Part shown: positions 25,899 through 34,130 of the stretch, one piece after another
How the letters are laid out: the number at the start of each line of letters is the position of its first letter
How positions within the stretch are numbered: position 1 is the first letter of the stretch
Source of the DNA: Lentzea fradiae
GTDB lineage: Bacteria; Actinomycetota; Actinomycetes; Mycobacteriales; Pseudonocardiaceae
Reading direction: 5' to 3'
Assembly (NCBI RefSeq): GCF_900100955.1
Contig: NZ_FNCC01000010.1
Location: 346,674 to 410,673, forward strand
DNA length: 64,000 bases
Position numbers and translations under genes: made by a program
Notes under the pieces: model-generated
What the model was told of the DNA's origin: nothing
What the model saw: only the letters and a program-made list of their open reading frames with translations
Databases searched by the model: none

Positions 25899-26166
25899 TT
25901 ATATAGGCACTTCTGGTGTCCCCGATCCCCAATCCAGCGCTAACGCCGCTTGCGTTGTACGTTGAGTTCGAGCGGGACTTCGACTGGTCGGCGAGGGTCT
26001 TAATCTCAGATCAGACCCGACGTAGGTGATTTCTAGCCGCAACTCGTGGAGTTGTGCTGTCAGGTCGGAATCCGGATTGTGCCCGCGCTCAGCGATCAGC
26101 CTCGGGAGCGTCTGAAGTACGACGTCCTCGCGGACGTAGGTGTTGGCCGGCGCATCCGGAGGCCGG
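25899..26166 (-). pseudogene. Serine recombinase C-terminal remnant
   Basis: The text RPPDAPANTYVREDVVLQTL matches the late C-terminal segment common to actinobacterial large serine recombinases, followed by LHELRLEITYVGSDLRLRP. The frame begins inside the inverted repeat of the neighbouring IS, so the insertion cut the recombinase gene; the N-terminal catalytic part is not found on the other side of the IS. Confidence 0.6.
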
Positions 26167-26197
26167 TGTGACGCCCGGAAAGTCATCGCTGCCGCTC
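26164..26197 (+). repeat. IS terminal inverted repeat, left
   Basis: Matches the reverse complement of 27322-27352 over CGCCCGGAAAGTCATCGC and flanks. Confidence 0.75.
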
Positions 26198-27284
26198 AAG
26201 CTGCATATCGGTACTCGTTGATCGCCCCACCGAGGATCCGCGTGCGGACGGGTCGACGGCCAGAGACGTCAAGATCATGCGCCACTCGGAGGTGCTCGTG
26301 AGCGTCTGGTGGTAGCTGGTCGCGGGCCTGGTGAGGCCGGTGTTCGTTGTAGTGCGTCTGGTAGGCCGCGAGTACTCGACGCGCATGGCTTTCTCCCATG
26401 ATGAGGACGTGGTCGAGAACCTCGCGGCGGATGCTGCCGATGACCCGTTCGCAATGCGCGTTCATCCGAGGAGCTCGCGGCGCGGTCGCAATCACACGCA
26501 GTTCCTCTGCCTCAAATACGGCGTCGAACGCGTCGCCGTACTTGCCGTCGCGGTCACGCAGCAGGAACCGGAGAGACTCCATGCGCGCTCCGAGCTCGCC
26601 GGTCAAGTTCCTCGCCTGCTGCACCGTCCAGTTCCGTGTCGGATGGGCGGTGACGCCGGTGATGTGCAGACGCCTGGTGCCGTGTTCGAGAAACGCCAGC
26701 GCGTACAGACGTGCGCCGAGCACGGTGTCGATGTGGAAGAAGTCAGCCGCGATGATGCCTTCAGCCTGCGCGGTCAGAAACTCCCGCCAGGTCGGACCGC
26801 CTCGCCGAGGTGCCGGATCGATACCCGCGCGGTTCAACACGTCCCAGACTGTCGAGGCGCCGATGCGATGACCAAGCCGAACCAGCTCGCCATGAATCCG
26901 CCGATGTCCCCACCGTGGATTTTCCCTGGCAAGCCGGAGCACGAGCGCCCTGATCGCCGTCTGGGTGGAGGGACGCCCGGTCCGCCGACGTGCGCTGTAG
27001 TCCCACTTCCAAGCGACGAACCTGCGATGCCAGCCGAGCAACGTCCCAGGAGTAACCGGGAAAACCACCTTCCAGTGCGAGCGGTCCACCAGTCTCGACA
27101 GCGCAGCGAACCAGAACCGGTCCGCGGTCTCATAACGGACCGGCCCGGTCAGCTGCCGACGAAGCACGACGTTCTCGTGCCGCAGCACGAGAAGCTCCGC
27201 GTCCTTGGCTGCCTCACTGCGAAGCAGCATGGCAGGGACAGACATCAGCTTGCAGACCACCTTGTACAACAGCGAAACGATCAC
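26196..27284 (-). CDS. IS transposase, integrase-core DDE type
   Basis: The 362-residue protein has an N-terminal helix-rich DNA-binding half (WGHRRIHGELVRLGHRIG, about 125-142) and an rve catalytic core. Candidate acidic residues are D181 in AADFFHID, D244/D246 in LLRDRDGKYG and E279 in NAHCERVIGS. The C-terminus ends GGAINEYRYAA, typical of the family. It looks intact and lies wholly inside the inverted repeats. It cuts and joins the element's ends during transposition. Confidence 0.9.
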   Translation of the reverse strand: MIVSLLYKVVCKLMSVPAMLLRSEAAKDAELLVLRHENVVLRRQLTGPVRYETADRFWFAALSRLVDRSHWKVVFPVTPGTLLGWHRRFVAWKWDYSARRRTGRPSTQTAIRALVLRLARENPRWGHRRIHGELVRLGHRIGASTVWDVLNRAGIDPAPRRGGPTWREFLTAQAEGIIAADFFHIDTVLGARLYALAFLEHGTRRLHITGVTAHPTRNWTVQQARNLTGELGARMESLRFLLRDRDGKYGDAFDAVFEAEELRVIATAPRAPRMNAHCERVIGSIRREVLDHVLIMGESHARRVLAAYQTHYNEHRPHQARDQLPPDAHEHLRVAHDLDVSGRRPVRTRILGGAINEYRYAA

Positions 27285-27311
27285 CCGAACATGCTCGCAG
27301 CCGGAATAACA

Positions 27312-27749
27312 TCACTGCTCAGAGCGGCGATGACTTTCCGGGCGGCACACCGCCGCTTGGCGTCCGATGGGCCAGCTGAACTGCGCCAGCTGCGTGGCGA
27401 CGACGAAAACGAGCTCTGCCAGCGCCCAACCGAAGCCCGCCCAAAGCGCGGAAGCGGATCCACTGACGACGACCAGCACGAACGCGAGCCGGACGCCTTC
27501 GTCCGTGACCGCTGAGGTTGCCGCGAGGATCGTGCGGCTGCGTTCCGGATCTCGGAGCCTGCCAGCGGAGGCGAGCGCCGGCACTCGCGCCGCCAGCGCG
27601 ACCAGCCACGCGAGAACACCCAGCAGCGCCACGCCAGCCTCTGAGACACCTAGCAGTATCGCCAGGACGGCCGCGAGCAGCACGAGAACGGCCGACACCA
27701 CGGCGGCGCCCGCTCGGATCCTCCCACCGACCCGAGCAGAACCCGTCAC
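27312..27749 (-). CDS. Small membrane protein, C-terminus replaced by IS sequence
   Basis: The 145-residue frame has two N-terminal membrane helices (about 10-45) and a third near 95-130. I do not recognise the family. The last dozen or so residues, from AVCRPES to the stop, are read from the IS inverted repeat, so the native C-terminus is lost. GTG 27749 is a guess; no good ribosome site. Could be non-functional. Confidence 0.5.
   Translation of the reverse strand: MTGSARVGGRIRAGAAVVSAVLVLLAAVLAILLGVSEAGVALLGVLAWLVALAARVPALASAGRLRDPERSRTILAATSAVTDEGVRLAFVLVVVSGSASALWAGFGWALAELVFVVATQLAQFSWPIGRQAAVCRPESHRRSEQ
27322..27352 (-). repeat. IS terminal inverted repeat, right
   Basis: Inverted copy of the left end. 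It also encodes the last residues of the adjacent membrane-protein frame, showing that the IS cut that gene. Confidence 0.7.
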
Positions 27750-27831
27750 GGGGTGTTCTTCTGCGCCTGCAGGTCCATCGATGATTCCAACGCTACTCCG
27801 CACACAGCCGCACCACGCGCCAGCACGCCTC

Positions 27832-27915
27832 TAGCCGAGTTCGAGTGGCGGGGACGGACCACAGCGCATCTGGTCGTCGCGGTACGACCGCAGGGAAGGA
27901 CTGCGCCCCGGCCTG
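27832..27915 (-). pseudogene. Remnant of a third HPF-like gene, internally deleted
   Basis: CTAGCCGAGTTCG and the following bases match the 3' end of the HPF-like gene at 30132. Then GTCGTCGCGGTACGACCGCAG matches its interior about 240 bp further in. The two pieces are fused, with a frameshift near the stop (read RSYRDDQ then PSPP). This is a decayed paralogue with about 200 bp removed. Confidence 0.75.
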
Positions 27916-28020
27916 GCGGTGACGACGCTTGAATGCGCAGCCAGCCGCAGGGTGCCTGCGCCGCCCCGCTCAGCACGTCCGGACGTCAACCGTCTGAGCA
28001 TCCGTGCCGGCCGCGTGGCC

Positions 28021-28404
28021 CTAGTCGCTGTCGGGCAATCCGGGCACCAACCTCAGTGTGCGGTTGCTGCGTGGATCAGTGCGCTTCTCGGCCTCGTCGA
28101 CCTGCCGGATCAGCTCGTTGCGAACCTCGCCCAGCGCCGCGGACAGATCGCGCGACGAGGACGTGGCGATGAAGTGCAGGCGGGGCCGGCAGTTGATCCA
28201 GCATTCCAGGGTGACTCGCTGCTCTGCGCCCTGACGGTCCTTCAGGCTGATTTCCAGATCGACCTCGTCGTTGCGGAATGACCGCAACCTCAGGCCGAGC
28301 GCAGCCAGGCGTTCCGAGACCCAGCCGCGTTCGGATGAGAGAAATCCGGTGGCGAGGCGTAGGCGCTGGGCGACGATTGCCACGCCTTCACGAGTGTCGG
28401 GCAT
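28021..28404 (-). CDS. HPF/RaiA-like ribosome-associated protein, copy 1
   Basis: The 127-residue protein has the beta-alpha-beta3-alpha pattern of the HPF/RaiA domain: VSERLAALGLRLRSFRND, then VDLEISLKDRQG, then RLHFIATSSS, then a helix ALGEVRNELIRQVDEAEKR. Such proteins bind the 30S decoding region and silence or protect ribosomes in stress. It lacks the long C-terminal dimerisation domain of long HPF, so it is a short type. It is closely similar over its full length to the protein at 30132. ATG 28404 has GGAAGG close upstream. Confidence 0.72.
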   Translation of the reverse strand: MPDTREGVAIVAQRLRLATGFLSSERGWVSERLAALGLRLRSFRNDEVDLEISLKDRQGAEQRVTLECWINCRPRLHFIATSSSRDLSAALGEVRNELIRQVDEAEKRTDPRSNRTLRLVPGLPDSD

Positions 28405-29450
28405 GCGCCTTCCGATCCTTTGTGGAGTGTGCGCCTCTGTTGCCGGGCAATGACTTACCGGCGTTTCAGGCTGTACTTCGCGGTTCCTGCACAGGTTCGA
28501 GGAAGAGGTTCACGCAGGACAGCTGCTCGTCGGGGGAACCGGATTTTGCGAGTTAGTGGTGTTCTTCGGGATGACTGAACAGCTCGTCCACCGTTTCGGG
28601 ACGCGACATGTTCTGGTTTCTCATGGTTCCGACTTTCTTCGCGTCCCGCGCTGAAGCCGAAGTGGCTACACGGCGCGAGGGATTGGGAAGTGCGAAAGCG
28701 CATCTGCCCCACAGACACAACCCTACACCTCATCGTGTTCGCACGAATCCTCTGTGGCACCTCCCTTGCGGGACAAGCGAAGTCGTTCGGGAAGATTCCC
28801 GAAGCCCCAGAACAGTCATGCGCAGATGTTGATCCGGCCGCAGTGGCGAGCGCACGTGGGATCGGTGTAGTGGGAGCAGAAGTCGCCGCACACCGTCGTT
28901 CACACCCGAAGCCTGAACGGCGGCCGCAGGACGCGCCCGAGACTGAAGTCAGTGCGTCGCTTCGCTACTGAGGTCGTCCGCCCTTCGTTGCGCGCGCTTG
29001 CACTGACTCCCACGCCATCGCCCGCGTGTCGCGCACCGTCTCCATCTGTGCTTTCAGGCTCGACCACATCGAGCTCGCCCCGATCATCGAACTGACGACT
29101 GCACACCCAGGAATACCCAGAACTCCGCGACCTGTACATCCGACGAACCAAGCCCGCCGACGCCACACGCTGCGTCTCGCAAATCTCGAGCTGTTCGACC
29201 GCACAGCGCGTCGCCGTTCTGGCCTGATTCACCACCTGCCTGCAGCGCAGCAGCTGCTCAGGTATGACGGTGCTGGCGATCGGCCTGCGGGCTCGGCCAC
29301 GGAGGCGCAGGTGACGCGTGTGACCGAGCGACGGTGATACTGGCGGTGGACGAGTAGTTATCCATGAATGCGACCGACATCGCGCCCAGGATGTCCGCCA
29401 CCGGGCTGCCCCCTACAAGCCGGGAGCCGGTCTTGAGCACGACTCCGGTG
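28405..29450. other. Gene-poor 1-kb stretch
   Basis: No frame here shows convincing protein features; the open frames are low-complexity Arg/Ser text. No hairpins, tRNA or known repeats were recognised. It sits in the scar zone between decayed genes and is probably degraded sequence. Confidence 0.5.
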
Positions 29451-29626
29451 TCACCAGGGTCGCTTGGCCGGAGCGACGAGCGCAGGGACATCGATGGCCG
29501 GGTCGGTCGACAACGGTCGCCAGCCCCCGGAAAGTGCCTGTCGGACATCGCGTCTGGTTTCAATGGCAGCCTCAGACCGTGTCGTACGGTCAACGCCGCA
29601 GTAGCGCAGAGCAGATCCGAGGTCAT
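29451..29626 (-). pseudogene. DUF5994-like mini-gene broken by one-base deletion
   Basis: From ATG 29626 the text MTSDLLCATAALTVRHGLRL is followed by LKPDAMSDRHFPG. A one-base loss in the GGCGGC run then shifts the frame; restored, it reads GWRPLSTDPAIDVPAL and stops at 29451. The restored product, about 58 residues, aligns along its length with the 59-residue protein at 58137. The two genes also share about 45 bp upstream, with the same GGAGGCGGGAGC ribosome site and a structured leader. Confidence 0.7.
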
Positions 29627-29670
29627 CTCGGCGCTCCCGCCTCCAGCTGAACCAGCCGGGCTTCCTGATG

Positions 29671-29733
29671 CGCCCAAGGCGGCACCAGCTTGACCGCCGG
29701 TGCTACGACATGCCTTCGGTAACCTCATCCTAC
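29671..29733 (-). promoter_or_regulatory. Structured leader, copy B
   Basis: TAGGAT (29727-29732, read on the minus strand) is followed by CCGAAGG...CCTTGG outer pairing and a seven-base inner stem CACCGGC/GCTGGTG with hexaloop GGTCAA. One of four copies in the window. It precedes the broken mini-gene by 45 bp. Confidence 0.65.
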
Positions 29734-30131
29734 GCTGCTCCAGCTGCGGGGTCGAATGTCAACGCCGTGGCGAAGGGCAACAATGGGCAGCAGGGATCAG
29801 CGTGTGCGTGTCGCCCCTGCGCGTCCTGACGCCCCTTGGTGCGATCATCGGCGGGCAGCTCCTCCGGTTCGTGATGACGACCTCGCGACCTCATGGCACG
29901 CCGCCTCCCCCGTATCGTCCATTATGGATCGGCAGTGCAGAACCCCAGCGGACGAAGCCCGAAGCCGAGTACGAACACGACCGGGATCGCGAGCAGGGAT
30001 CAAATCGAGTTCGTCCACCAACGCTGTCATGTTGCGGAAAGTGCCTACTCGCCTCACGGACACTTGAATGGCACATCCCAATCACGCGCTCTGATGTCGG
30101 GGCGTTGCCGGACCGACCGATGCCTGTGCCG
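29734..30131. other. Intergenic stretch upstream of leader B
   Basis: About 400 bp with no convincing gene. Nothing recognised beyond the possible promoter of leader B at its left edge. Confidence 0.4.
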
Positions 30132-30515
30132 CTAGCCGAGTTCGGGTGGTGTCGGGACGGACCGCAGCGCGCGGTTGCTGCGCGGCTCGGTGCGGGTCTT
30201 GGTCTCGCCGACCTGACGGATCAGTTCGTCGCGGACCTCGTTGAGCGCCGCGGGAAGCTCTCGCTGGGACGAGGTGGCGACGAGGTGCAGCCGATGGCCG
30301 TGGTTGATCCAGCACTGCAGCATGACGCGCTGCTCGACGCCCTTGCGGTCTTTGAGGCTGATCTCCAGTTCGATCTCGTCGTCGCGGTACGACCGCAGAC
30401 GGGAACCGAGCGCGGCCAGGCGATCCACGACCCAGTCGCGTTCGGACGAGTGGAAGCCGGCGGCGAGGTGCAGTCGCTGCGCGATCACTGAAGCATCTTC
30501 GGGAGTTGCGTTCAT
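30132..30515 (-). CDS. HPF/RaiA-like ribosome-associated protein, copy 2
   Basis: This 127-residue paralogue is collinear with the protein at 28021: VVDRLAALGSRLRSYRDDEI, then LEISLKDRKG, HRLHLVATSS and ALNEVRDELIRQVGE. It would bind the small ribosomal subunit in stress or stationary phase. Its ATG 30515 has no ribosome site of its own. Instead an eight-codon frame with a strong GAGGAG site ends in ATGA over this ATG, so its translation is probably coupled to that leader peptide. The last residues (PTPPELG) match the remnant at 27832. Confidence 0.75.
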   Translation of the reverse strand: MNATPEDASVIAQRLHLAAGFHSSERDWVVDRLAALGSRLRSYRDDEIELEISLKDRKGVEQRVMLQCWINHGHRLHLVATSSQRELPAALNEVRDELIRQVGETKTRTEPRSNRALRSVPTPPELG

Positions 30516-30538
30516 GCGTTGTCGCTGACGGTGCTCAC
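30512..30538 (-). CDS. Eight-codon leader peptide coupled to HPF copy 2
   Basis: GTG AGC ACC GTC AGC GAC AAC GCA TGA (peptide MSTVSDNA) follows GAGGAG with 8-nt spacing. Its TGA overlaps the HPF ATG as ATGA. The HPF gene lacks a ribosome site, which makes re-initiation likely. Confidence 0.5.
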   Translation of the reverse strand: MSTVSDNA

Positions 30539-30865
30539 TGAAATCTCTCCTCATGACCAAGACGAACCGCCTGCCCGACGAGCGAGCGGGAAGCTGCCCT
30601 CAGCCTCAAATCTGAAAACGTCGAAATAATCTCTTTCGCATACTCTATACCACCCGCGCGCATTATCACCTGAAATTCACATGAGAATCCGACGATGGCA
30701 ACCCTTCGGCCGCCGAGCGGCACAGCTCCGCCCCGCATCCGCCCCACCACAGGGCATCTAGCAGCGAAAACGGATAGATCGGCGGTGTCGCGACTGAAGC
30801 TTCGCGGATGCCCACCGACGACACGAACAACGCGAAACTTTTCAGTCGATCACAACTGAAACGGT

Positions 30866-30935
30866 GTATGGTTGATTTTGTCGAGAACATCTCGCACCTG
30901 AGCGGTCAAGCTCAGGTCGTACTCGACGAAACCTG
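30866..30935 (+). promoter_or_regulatory. Structured leader, copy D, upstream of DUF5994
   Basis: TATGGT (30867-30872) is followed by a perfect six-base outer stem GTCGAG/CTCGAC (30880-30885 with 30922-30927). A perfect eight-base inner stem ACCTGAGC/GCTCAGGT (30896-30903 with 30910-30917) carries hexaloop GGTCAA. It is the best-formed of four related leaders. It ends about 40 bp before the DUF5994 start. The region upstream (30561-30860) is AT-rich and shows no gene. Confidence 0.7.
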
Positions 30936-30972
30936 AACCGGCAGTTTTCTCTGGCCGAGACTGGAGTCCGGC

Positions 30973-31467
30973 ATGACGCCGGTCCCTCACCGATCCACCG
31001 CCCCAAGGGCCGCCGACGACGCTGACGAACAGCAGCCCCGGTCTCCGCTGCGACTGCGCCTGCGGCCGCAGGCGCCTGCCACGGGATACGTCGACGGCGC
31101 CTGGTGGCCACGTTCCCACGACCTCACCACCGAACTGCCCGCCCTGCTCGCAGTGCTGAACGTCCGGCTGGGTGAGATCCCCAGAGTGAACTACCACCTC
31201 AGCGACTGGGACACCGCGCCGCGCCGCATAGCCGCCGACGGCATCCGGGTCCGGCTCGACGGGTTCTGGACCAGGCCCGCCCACACCGTGGACCTGATCG
31301 CCTCAGACCGGCGCCGCCTCACCCTGCTGCTCGTTCCCCCCGACACGTCCTCAGCGGCCGCACATGAAGCGATGATGCGCGCCGCACACCGCGACAACAC
31401 CGACACCGTCGAGGACCTGTTTTCCTCGACCGCCCTCCAGACCCAGGTACCACAGCCGAGAGAGTGA
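30973..31467 (+). CDS. DUF5994 family protein
   Basis: The 164-residue protein has the family core LRLRLRPQAPATGYVDGAWW, then PRSHDLTTELPALLAVL, followed by a beta-rich part (VNYHLSDWDTAPRRI, about 90-105). No signal peptide or membrane helix. DUF5994 proteins are actinobacterial and of unknown function; they often sit among stress and ANTAR genes. ATG follows CTGGAG. The 51-residue gene at 31474 comes 6 bp later and is probably co-transcribed. Two DUF5994-like mini-genes lie elsewhere in the window. Confidence 0.85.
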   Translation: MTPVPHRSTAPRAADDADEQQPRSPLRLRLRPQAPATGYVDGAWWPRSHDLTTELPALLAVLNVRLGEIPRVNYHLSDWDTAPRRIAADGIRVRLDGFWTRPAHTVDLIASDRRRLTLLLVPPDTSSAAAHEAMMRAAHRDNTDTVEDLFSSTALQTQVPQPRE

Positions 31468-31473
31468 GAAGAG

Positions 31474-31629
31474 ATGACAGCGTCGACCTACGTGTCCCTG
31501 TACGAGCGCAGGCTCAAGCTGGTTCAGGACACCCTGACCGAGCATTCCGAGCTCAGCGCCGAATCCTCGCGAGCTCTCGCCGTGCACGTGCTGGGCGCAC
31601 TGGACCACATCCCCGAGCACATCCGTTGA
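31474..31629 (+). CDS. Small protein, DUF6307-like
   Basis: The 51-residue protein reads MTASTYVSLYERRLKLVQDT, then a helical middle and ends ALDHIPEHIR. It is mostly alpha-helical and amphipathic. I recall this pattern as the DUF6307 family; the assignment is tentative. AGAAGAG precedes the ATG, and the gene starts 6 bp after the DUF5994 stop, so the two form an operon. Confidence 0.7.
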   Translation: MTASTYVSLYERRLKLVQDTLTEHSELSAESSRALAVHVLGALDHIPEHIR

Positions 31630-31677
31630 TCGAGCAACACACCTGAGTGGTTCGCGAGCGCCTGCTGTCCCAGCCGG

Positions 31678-31702
31678 GTTTGCGCCCTGCGCGGCAGGGA
31701 AA
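31678..31702 (+). promoter_or_regulatory. SigF/SigB-type promoter GTTT-N15-GGGAAA
   Basis: GTTT at 31678-31681 and GGGAAA at 31697-31702, 84 bp upstream of the AI-2E gene start. The -10 variant GGGAAA is near the known SigB/SigF consensus GGGTAT. Confidence 0.5.
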
Positions 31703-31785
31703 TCCGAGCAGAGACAGGCAGCCACCTGCCGACTCACCGATGACCCCCCGGACCCCGGCGTCGGAAATCGACACTGGAGGCGTTG

Positions 31786-32946
31786 GTGAGCACCGACCGC
31801 GGTGAAGTGCCGCCCGAACGAAGCCCGATTCCAGCTGTGCTGCGGGTCGGCGCAGCGTTGAGCTGGCGCTTTCTCGTCGTGGTCGCGGCGCTCTACGTAA
31901 TCGGTGTCATCTTCAGCAGGCTGGCGGCACTCGTCGTGCCGCTCGCGATCGCGCTGCTGCTGGCCGCCTTGCTCGCACCGGCCGTCGGTTTCCTGATGGC
32001 ACACCGAGTTCCCCGAGGTCTCGCCACCGCGCTGGTCCTGGTCGGCGGACTGCTCGTGCTCGGCGGAATGTTGACGTTCGTCGTGGTGACCTTCGTCAAC
32101 GGCCTGCCGGACCTGGCAGCGCAACTGGCCCGAAGCATCGACACGATCTCCGGCTGGCTCGTCAACGGCCCGCTGCAACTGAGCGAGACCCAGCTGAGCG
32201 ACTTCGCCGACCGGATCCTGAAAACCTTGCAGGACAACCAGTCCGGCATCACGACGGGCGCCATCACCACCGCCGCGACAGTCGGCGAGACCCTCGCCGA
32301 GATGCTGCTGGTGCTGTTCGCGCTCGCGTTCCTCCTCTACGACGGCCCCCGGATCTGGCAGTTCCTCATCCGCGTCGTTCCCGACGGACCCCGCAGGCGG
32401 GTCGACGTGGCAGGCAGGCGCAGCCTCGCCGCACTGGTCAGCTACGTCCGCGCCACCGGAGCGGTCGCGGTGGTGGACGCGGTCGGTATCGGCATCGGAC
32501 TGGCCGTGCTGCGCGTACCGCTGGCGGTTCCGCTGGCGGCGCTGGTGTTCATCTGCGCGTTCGTCCCGATCTTCGGCGCGGTGGTGGCCGGTGCCGTCGC
32601 CGTCCTCATCGCACTCGTCGCGAACGGTCCCCTGACCGCGGTGATCGTCCTGATCATCGTCATCGCGGTGAACCAGCTCGAAAGCCACATCCTGCAACCA
32701 TTCCTGCTGGGACGCGCGGTGAAGCTGCACCCGCTCGCGGTGGTGCTGGCCATCGCGGCAGGCCTGCTCGTCGCAGGCATCGCGGGCGCGCTGCTCGCCG
32801 TTCCCCTGCTGGCGGTGCTCAACTCCGCGATCCGCTCCCTGCGCAGCGATGCCGACGAACACGTGTCACCCGCCGACGTGCACACCAGCCAGCCAGAAGA
32901 GTCCGGACCGGACGAACCCGGCCTGGACACCGAAGCCGAGAAGTGA
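31786..32946 (+). CDS. AI-2E family transporter (PF01594 type)
   Basis: The 386-residue protein has paired helices at the start (about 25-75), a cytoplasmic or periplasmic middle (about 100-190), and a C-terminal set of helices including NQLESHILQPFLLGRAVKLHP, the family's signature. Members transport small molecules; some are Na+/H+ antiporters and others autoinducer-2 exporters. GTG 31786 has GGAGG at good spacing. The tail of about 40 residues is acidic. A SigF-like promoter precedes it. Desaturase gene follows after 41 bp. Confidence 0.87.
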   Translation: MSTDRGEVPPERSPIPAVLRVGAALSWRFLVVVAALYVIGVIFSRLAALVVPLAIALLLAALLAPAVGFLMAHRVPRGLATALVLVGGLLVLGGMLTFVVVTFVNGLPDLAAQLARSIDTISGWLVNGPLQLSETQLSDFADRILKTLQDNQSGITTGAITTAATVGETLAEMLLVLFALAFLLYDGPRIWQFLIRVVPDGPRRRVDVAGRRSLAALVSYVRATGAVAVVDAVGIGIGLAVLRVPLAVPLAALVFICAFVPIFGAVVAGAVAVLIALVANGPLTAVIVLIIVIAVNQLESHILQPFLLGRAVKLHPLAVVLAIAAGLLVAGIAGALLAVPLLAVLNSAIRSLRSDADEHVSPADVHTSQPEESGPDEPGLDTEAEK

Positions 32947-32987
32947 AACCCACAACGGCTCACCGCAGCCACCCCCGGAGCAGGTAC

Positions 32988-34130
32988 ATGACCTCAACGC
33001 ACGTCGTCCCGACAGACACGACTGATCGCCCTCGCGGTAGCGACTTCGCCCGCCTCACCAAAGAGCTCAAGGCCGCCGGCCTGCTGAACCGCCGACGCGG
33101 CTACTACCTGTTGCGGATGGCGGTCAACGCGCTGCTGCTCGGCGCGATCGCCGTGACGTTCGTGATGGTGGGTGACTCCTGGTGGCAACTGGTCACCGCA
33201 GCCGTCCTGGCCGTGGCCTCGACGCAACTGGCGTTCATCGGCCACGACGCCGGCCACCGGCAGATCTTCCGCAGCCACCGCAACAACGACATCGTCGGGC
33301 ACCTGCACGGCAGCCTCACCGGCATCAGCTACCAGTGGTGGGTCGCCAAGCACAACCGCCACCACGCCAACCCCAACCACGAGGACCACGACCCCGACAT
33401 CGAGATCCACGCCCTCGCCTTCAGCCGCGCCCAGGCCGCCCGGAAACGCGGCCTGTACAGCTGGATCACCAAGCACCAGGCGTTCCTGTTCTTCCCGCTC
33501 CTGCTGGCGGAAGCCGCCGTGCTGCGCATCTCCGGCCTCATCGCGTTGTGCCGCAACGAACTGCGAAACCCGTGGCGCGAAGCCGCGCTCCAGATCGTGC
33601 CGATGATCGCCTACCTGGCGGCGGTGTTCCTCGTGCTGTCGCCGGCGAAGGCGATCGTGTTCATCGCCGTGCACCAAGGCCTCATGGGCGTCTACCTCGG
33701 CTGCTCCTTCGCACCCAACCACAAGGGCATGCCGATCATCACCGAGGGCCAGCGCCTCGACCACCTCCACAAGCAGGTGCTCACCTCCCGCAACGTCACC
33801 GGCGGCCGCTGGGTCGACGCCCTGCTCGGCGGCCTCAACCACCAGATCGAGCACCACCTCTACCCGCACATGCCCCGCCCCAACCTGCGGCACGCGCAAC
33901 CCCTCGTCGAGAACTTCTGCCTCCGGCACGGCATCCCCTACAGCAAAACCACCCTGCGCCACTCCTATGCCCAGGTACTGCGCCACCTGCACGACGCCGG
34001 CTCACCCCTCCGCCACCAGCCGGGTGACGCCCGCAGCTCCACGAACACCGAAGCCCGCCGGTTGGACCCAACCGGCGGGCTTCGGTGTTCGTTCACGCAC
34101 GCCGCTGTTCAGCGGCTCAGCAAGAACTAG
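32988..34130 (+). CDS. Membrane fatty acid desaturase
   Basis: The 380-residue protein has the histidine boxes GHDAGH (about 85-90), HNRHHAN (about 123) and HQIEHH (about 285), with four membrane helices. This is the acyl-lipid desaturase type, using di-iron to add a double bond and adjusting membrane fluidity. ATG 32988 has GGAGCAGG upstream. The last 28 or so codons run through a perfect 52-bp palindrome, and the stop overlaps the convergent cold-shock gene's stop. The native C-terminus may once have been shorter. Confidence 0.9.
   Translation: MTSTHVVPTDTTDRPRGSDFARLTKELKAAGLLNRRRGYYLLRMAVNALLLGAIAVTFVMVGDSWWQLVTAAVLAVASTQLAFIGHDAGHRQIFRSHRNNDIVGHLHGSLTGISYQWWVAKHNRHHANPNHEDHDPDIEIHALAFSRAQAARKRGLYSWITKHQAFLFFPLLLAEAAVLRISGLIALCRNELRNPWREAALQIVPMIAYLAAVFLVLSPAKAIVFIAVHQGLMGVYLGCSFAPNHKGMPIITEGQRLDHLHKQVLTSRNVTGGRWVDALLGGLNHQIEHHLYPHMPRPNLRHAQPLVENFCLRHGIPYSKTTLRHSYAQVLRHLHDAGSPLRHQPGDARSSTNTEARRLDPTGGLRCSFTHAAVQRLSKN
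34041..34092. terminator. 52-bp near-perfect palindrome, bidirectional terminator
   Basis: Two 25-base arms match without error around a 2-base centre (ACGAACACCGAAGCCCGCCG... and its inverse). It lies between the convergent desaturase and cold-shock genes but inside the desaturase frame. It should stop transcripts from both sides. Confidence 0.8.

Larger units (their letters stand above)
26164..27352. mobile_element. Intact IS3-like insertion sequence, about 1.19 kb
   Basis: Terminal inverted repeats are at 26164-26197 and 27322-27352. Both start CGGTGTG(A/C)CGCCCGG and go on AAAGTCATCGC inward, with a few mismatches and a 3-base length difference. The single transposase gene lies between them on the minus strand. 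Exact outer ends and a target duplication could not be fixed by eye. Confidence 0.75.

Noticed and set aside
28455-28760. 101-codon minus-strand frame in the gene-poor stretch
   Set aside because: Arg/Ser-rich, no ribosome site, no neighbour logic.
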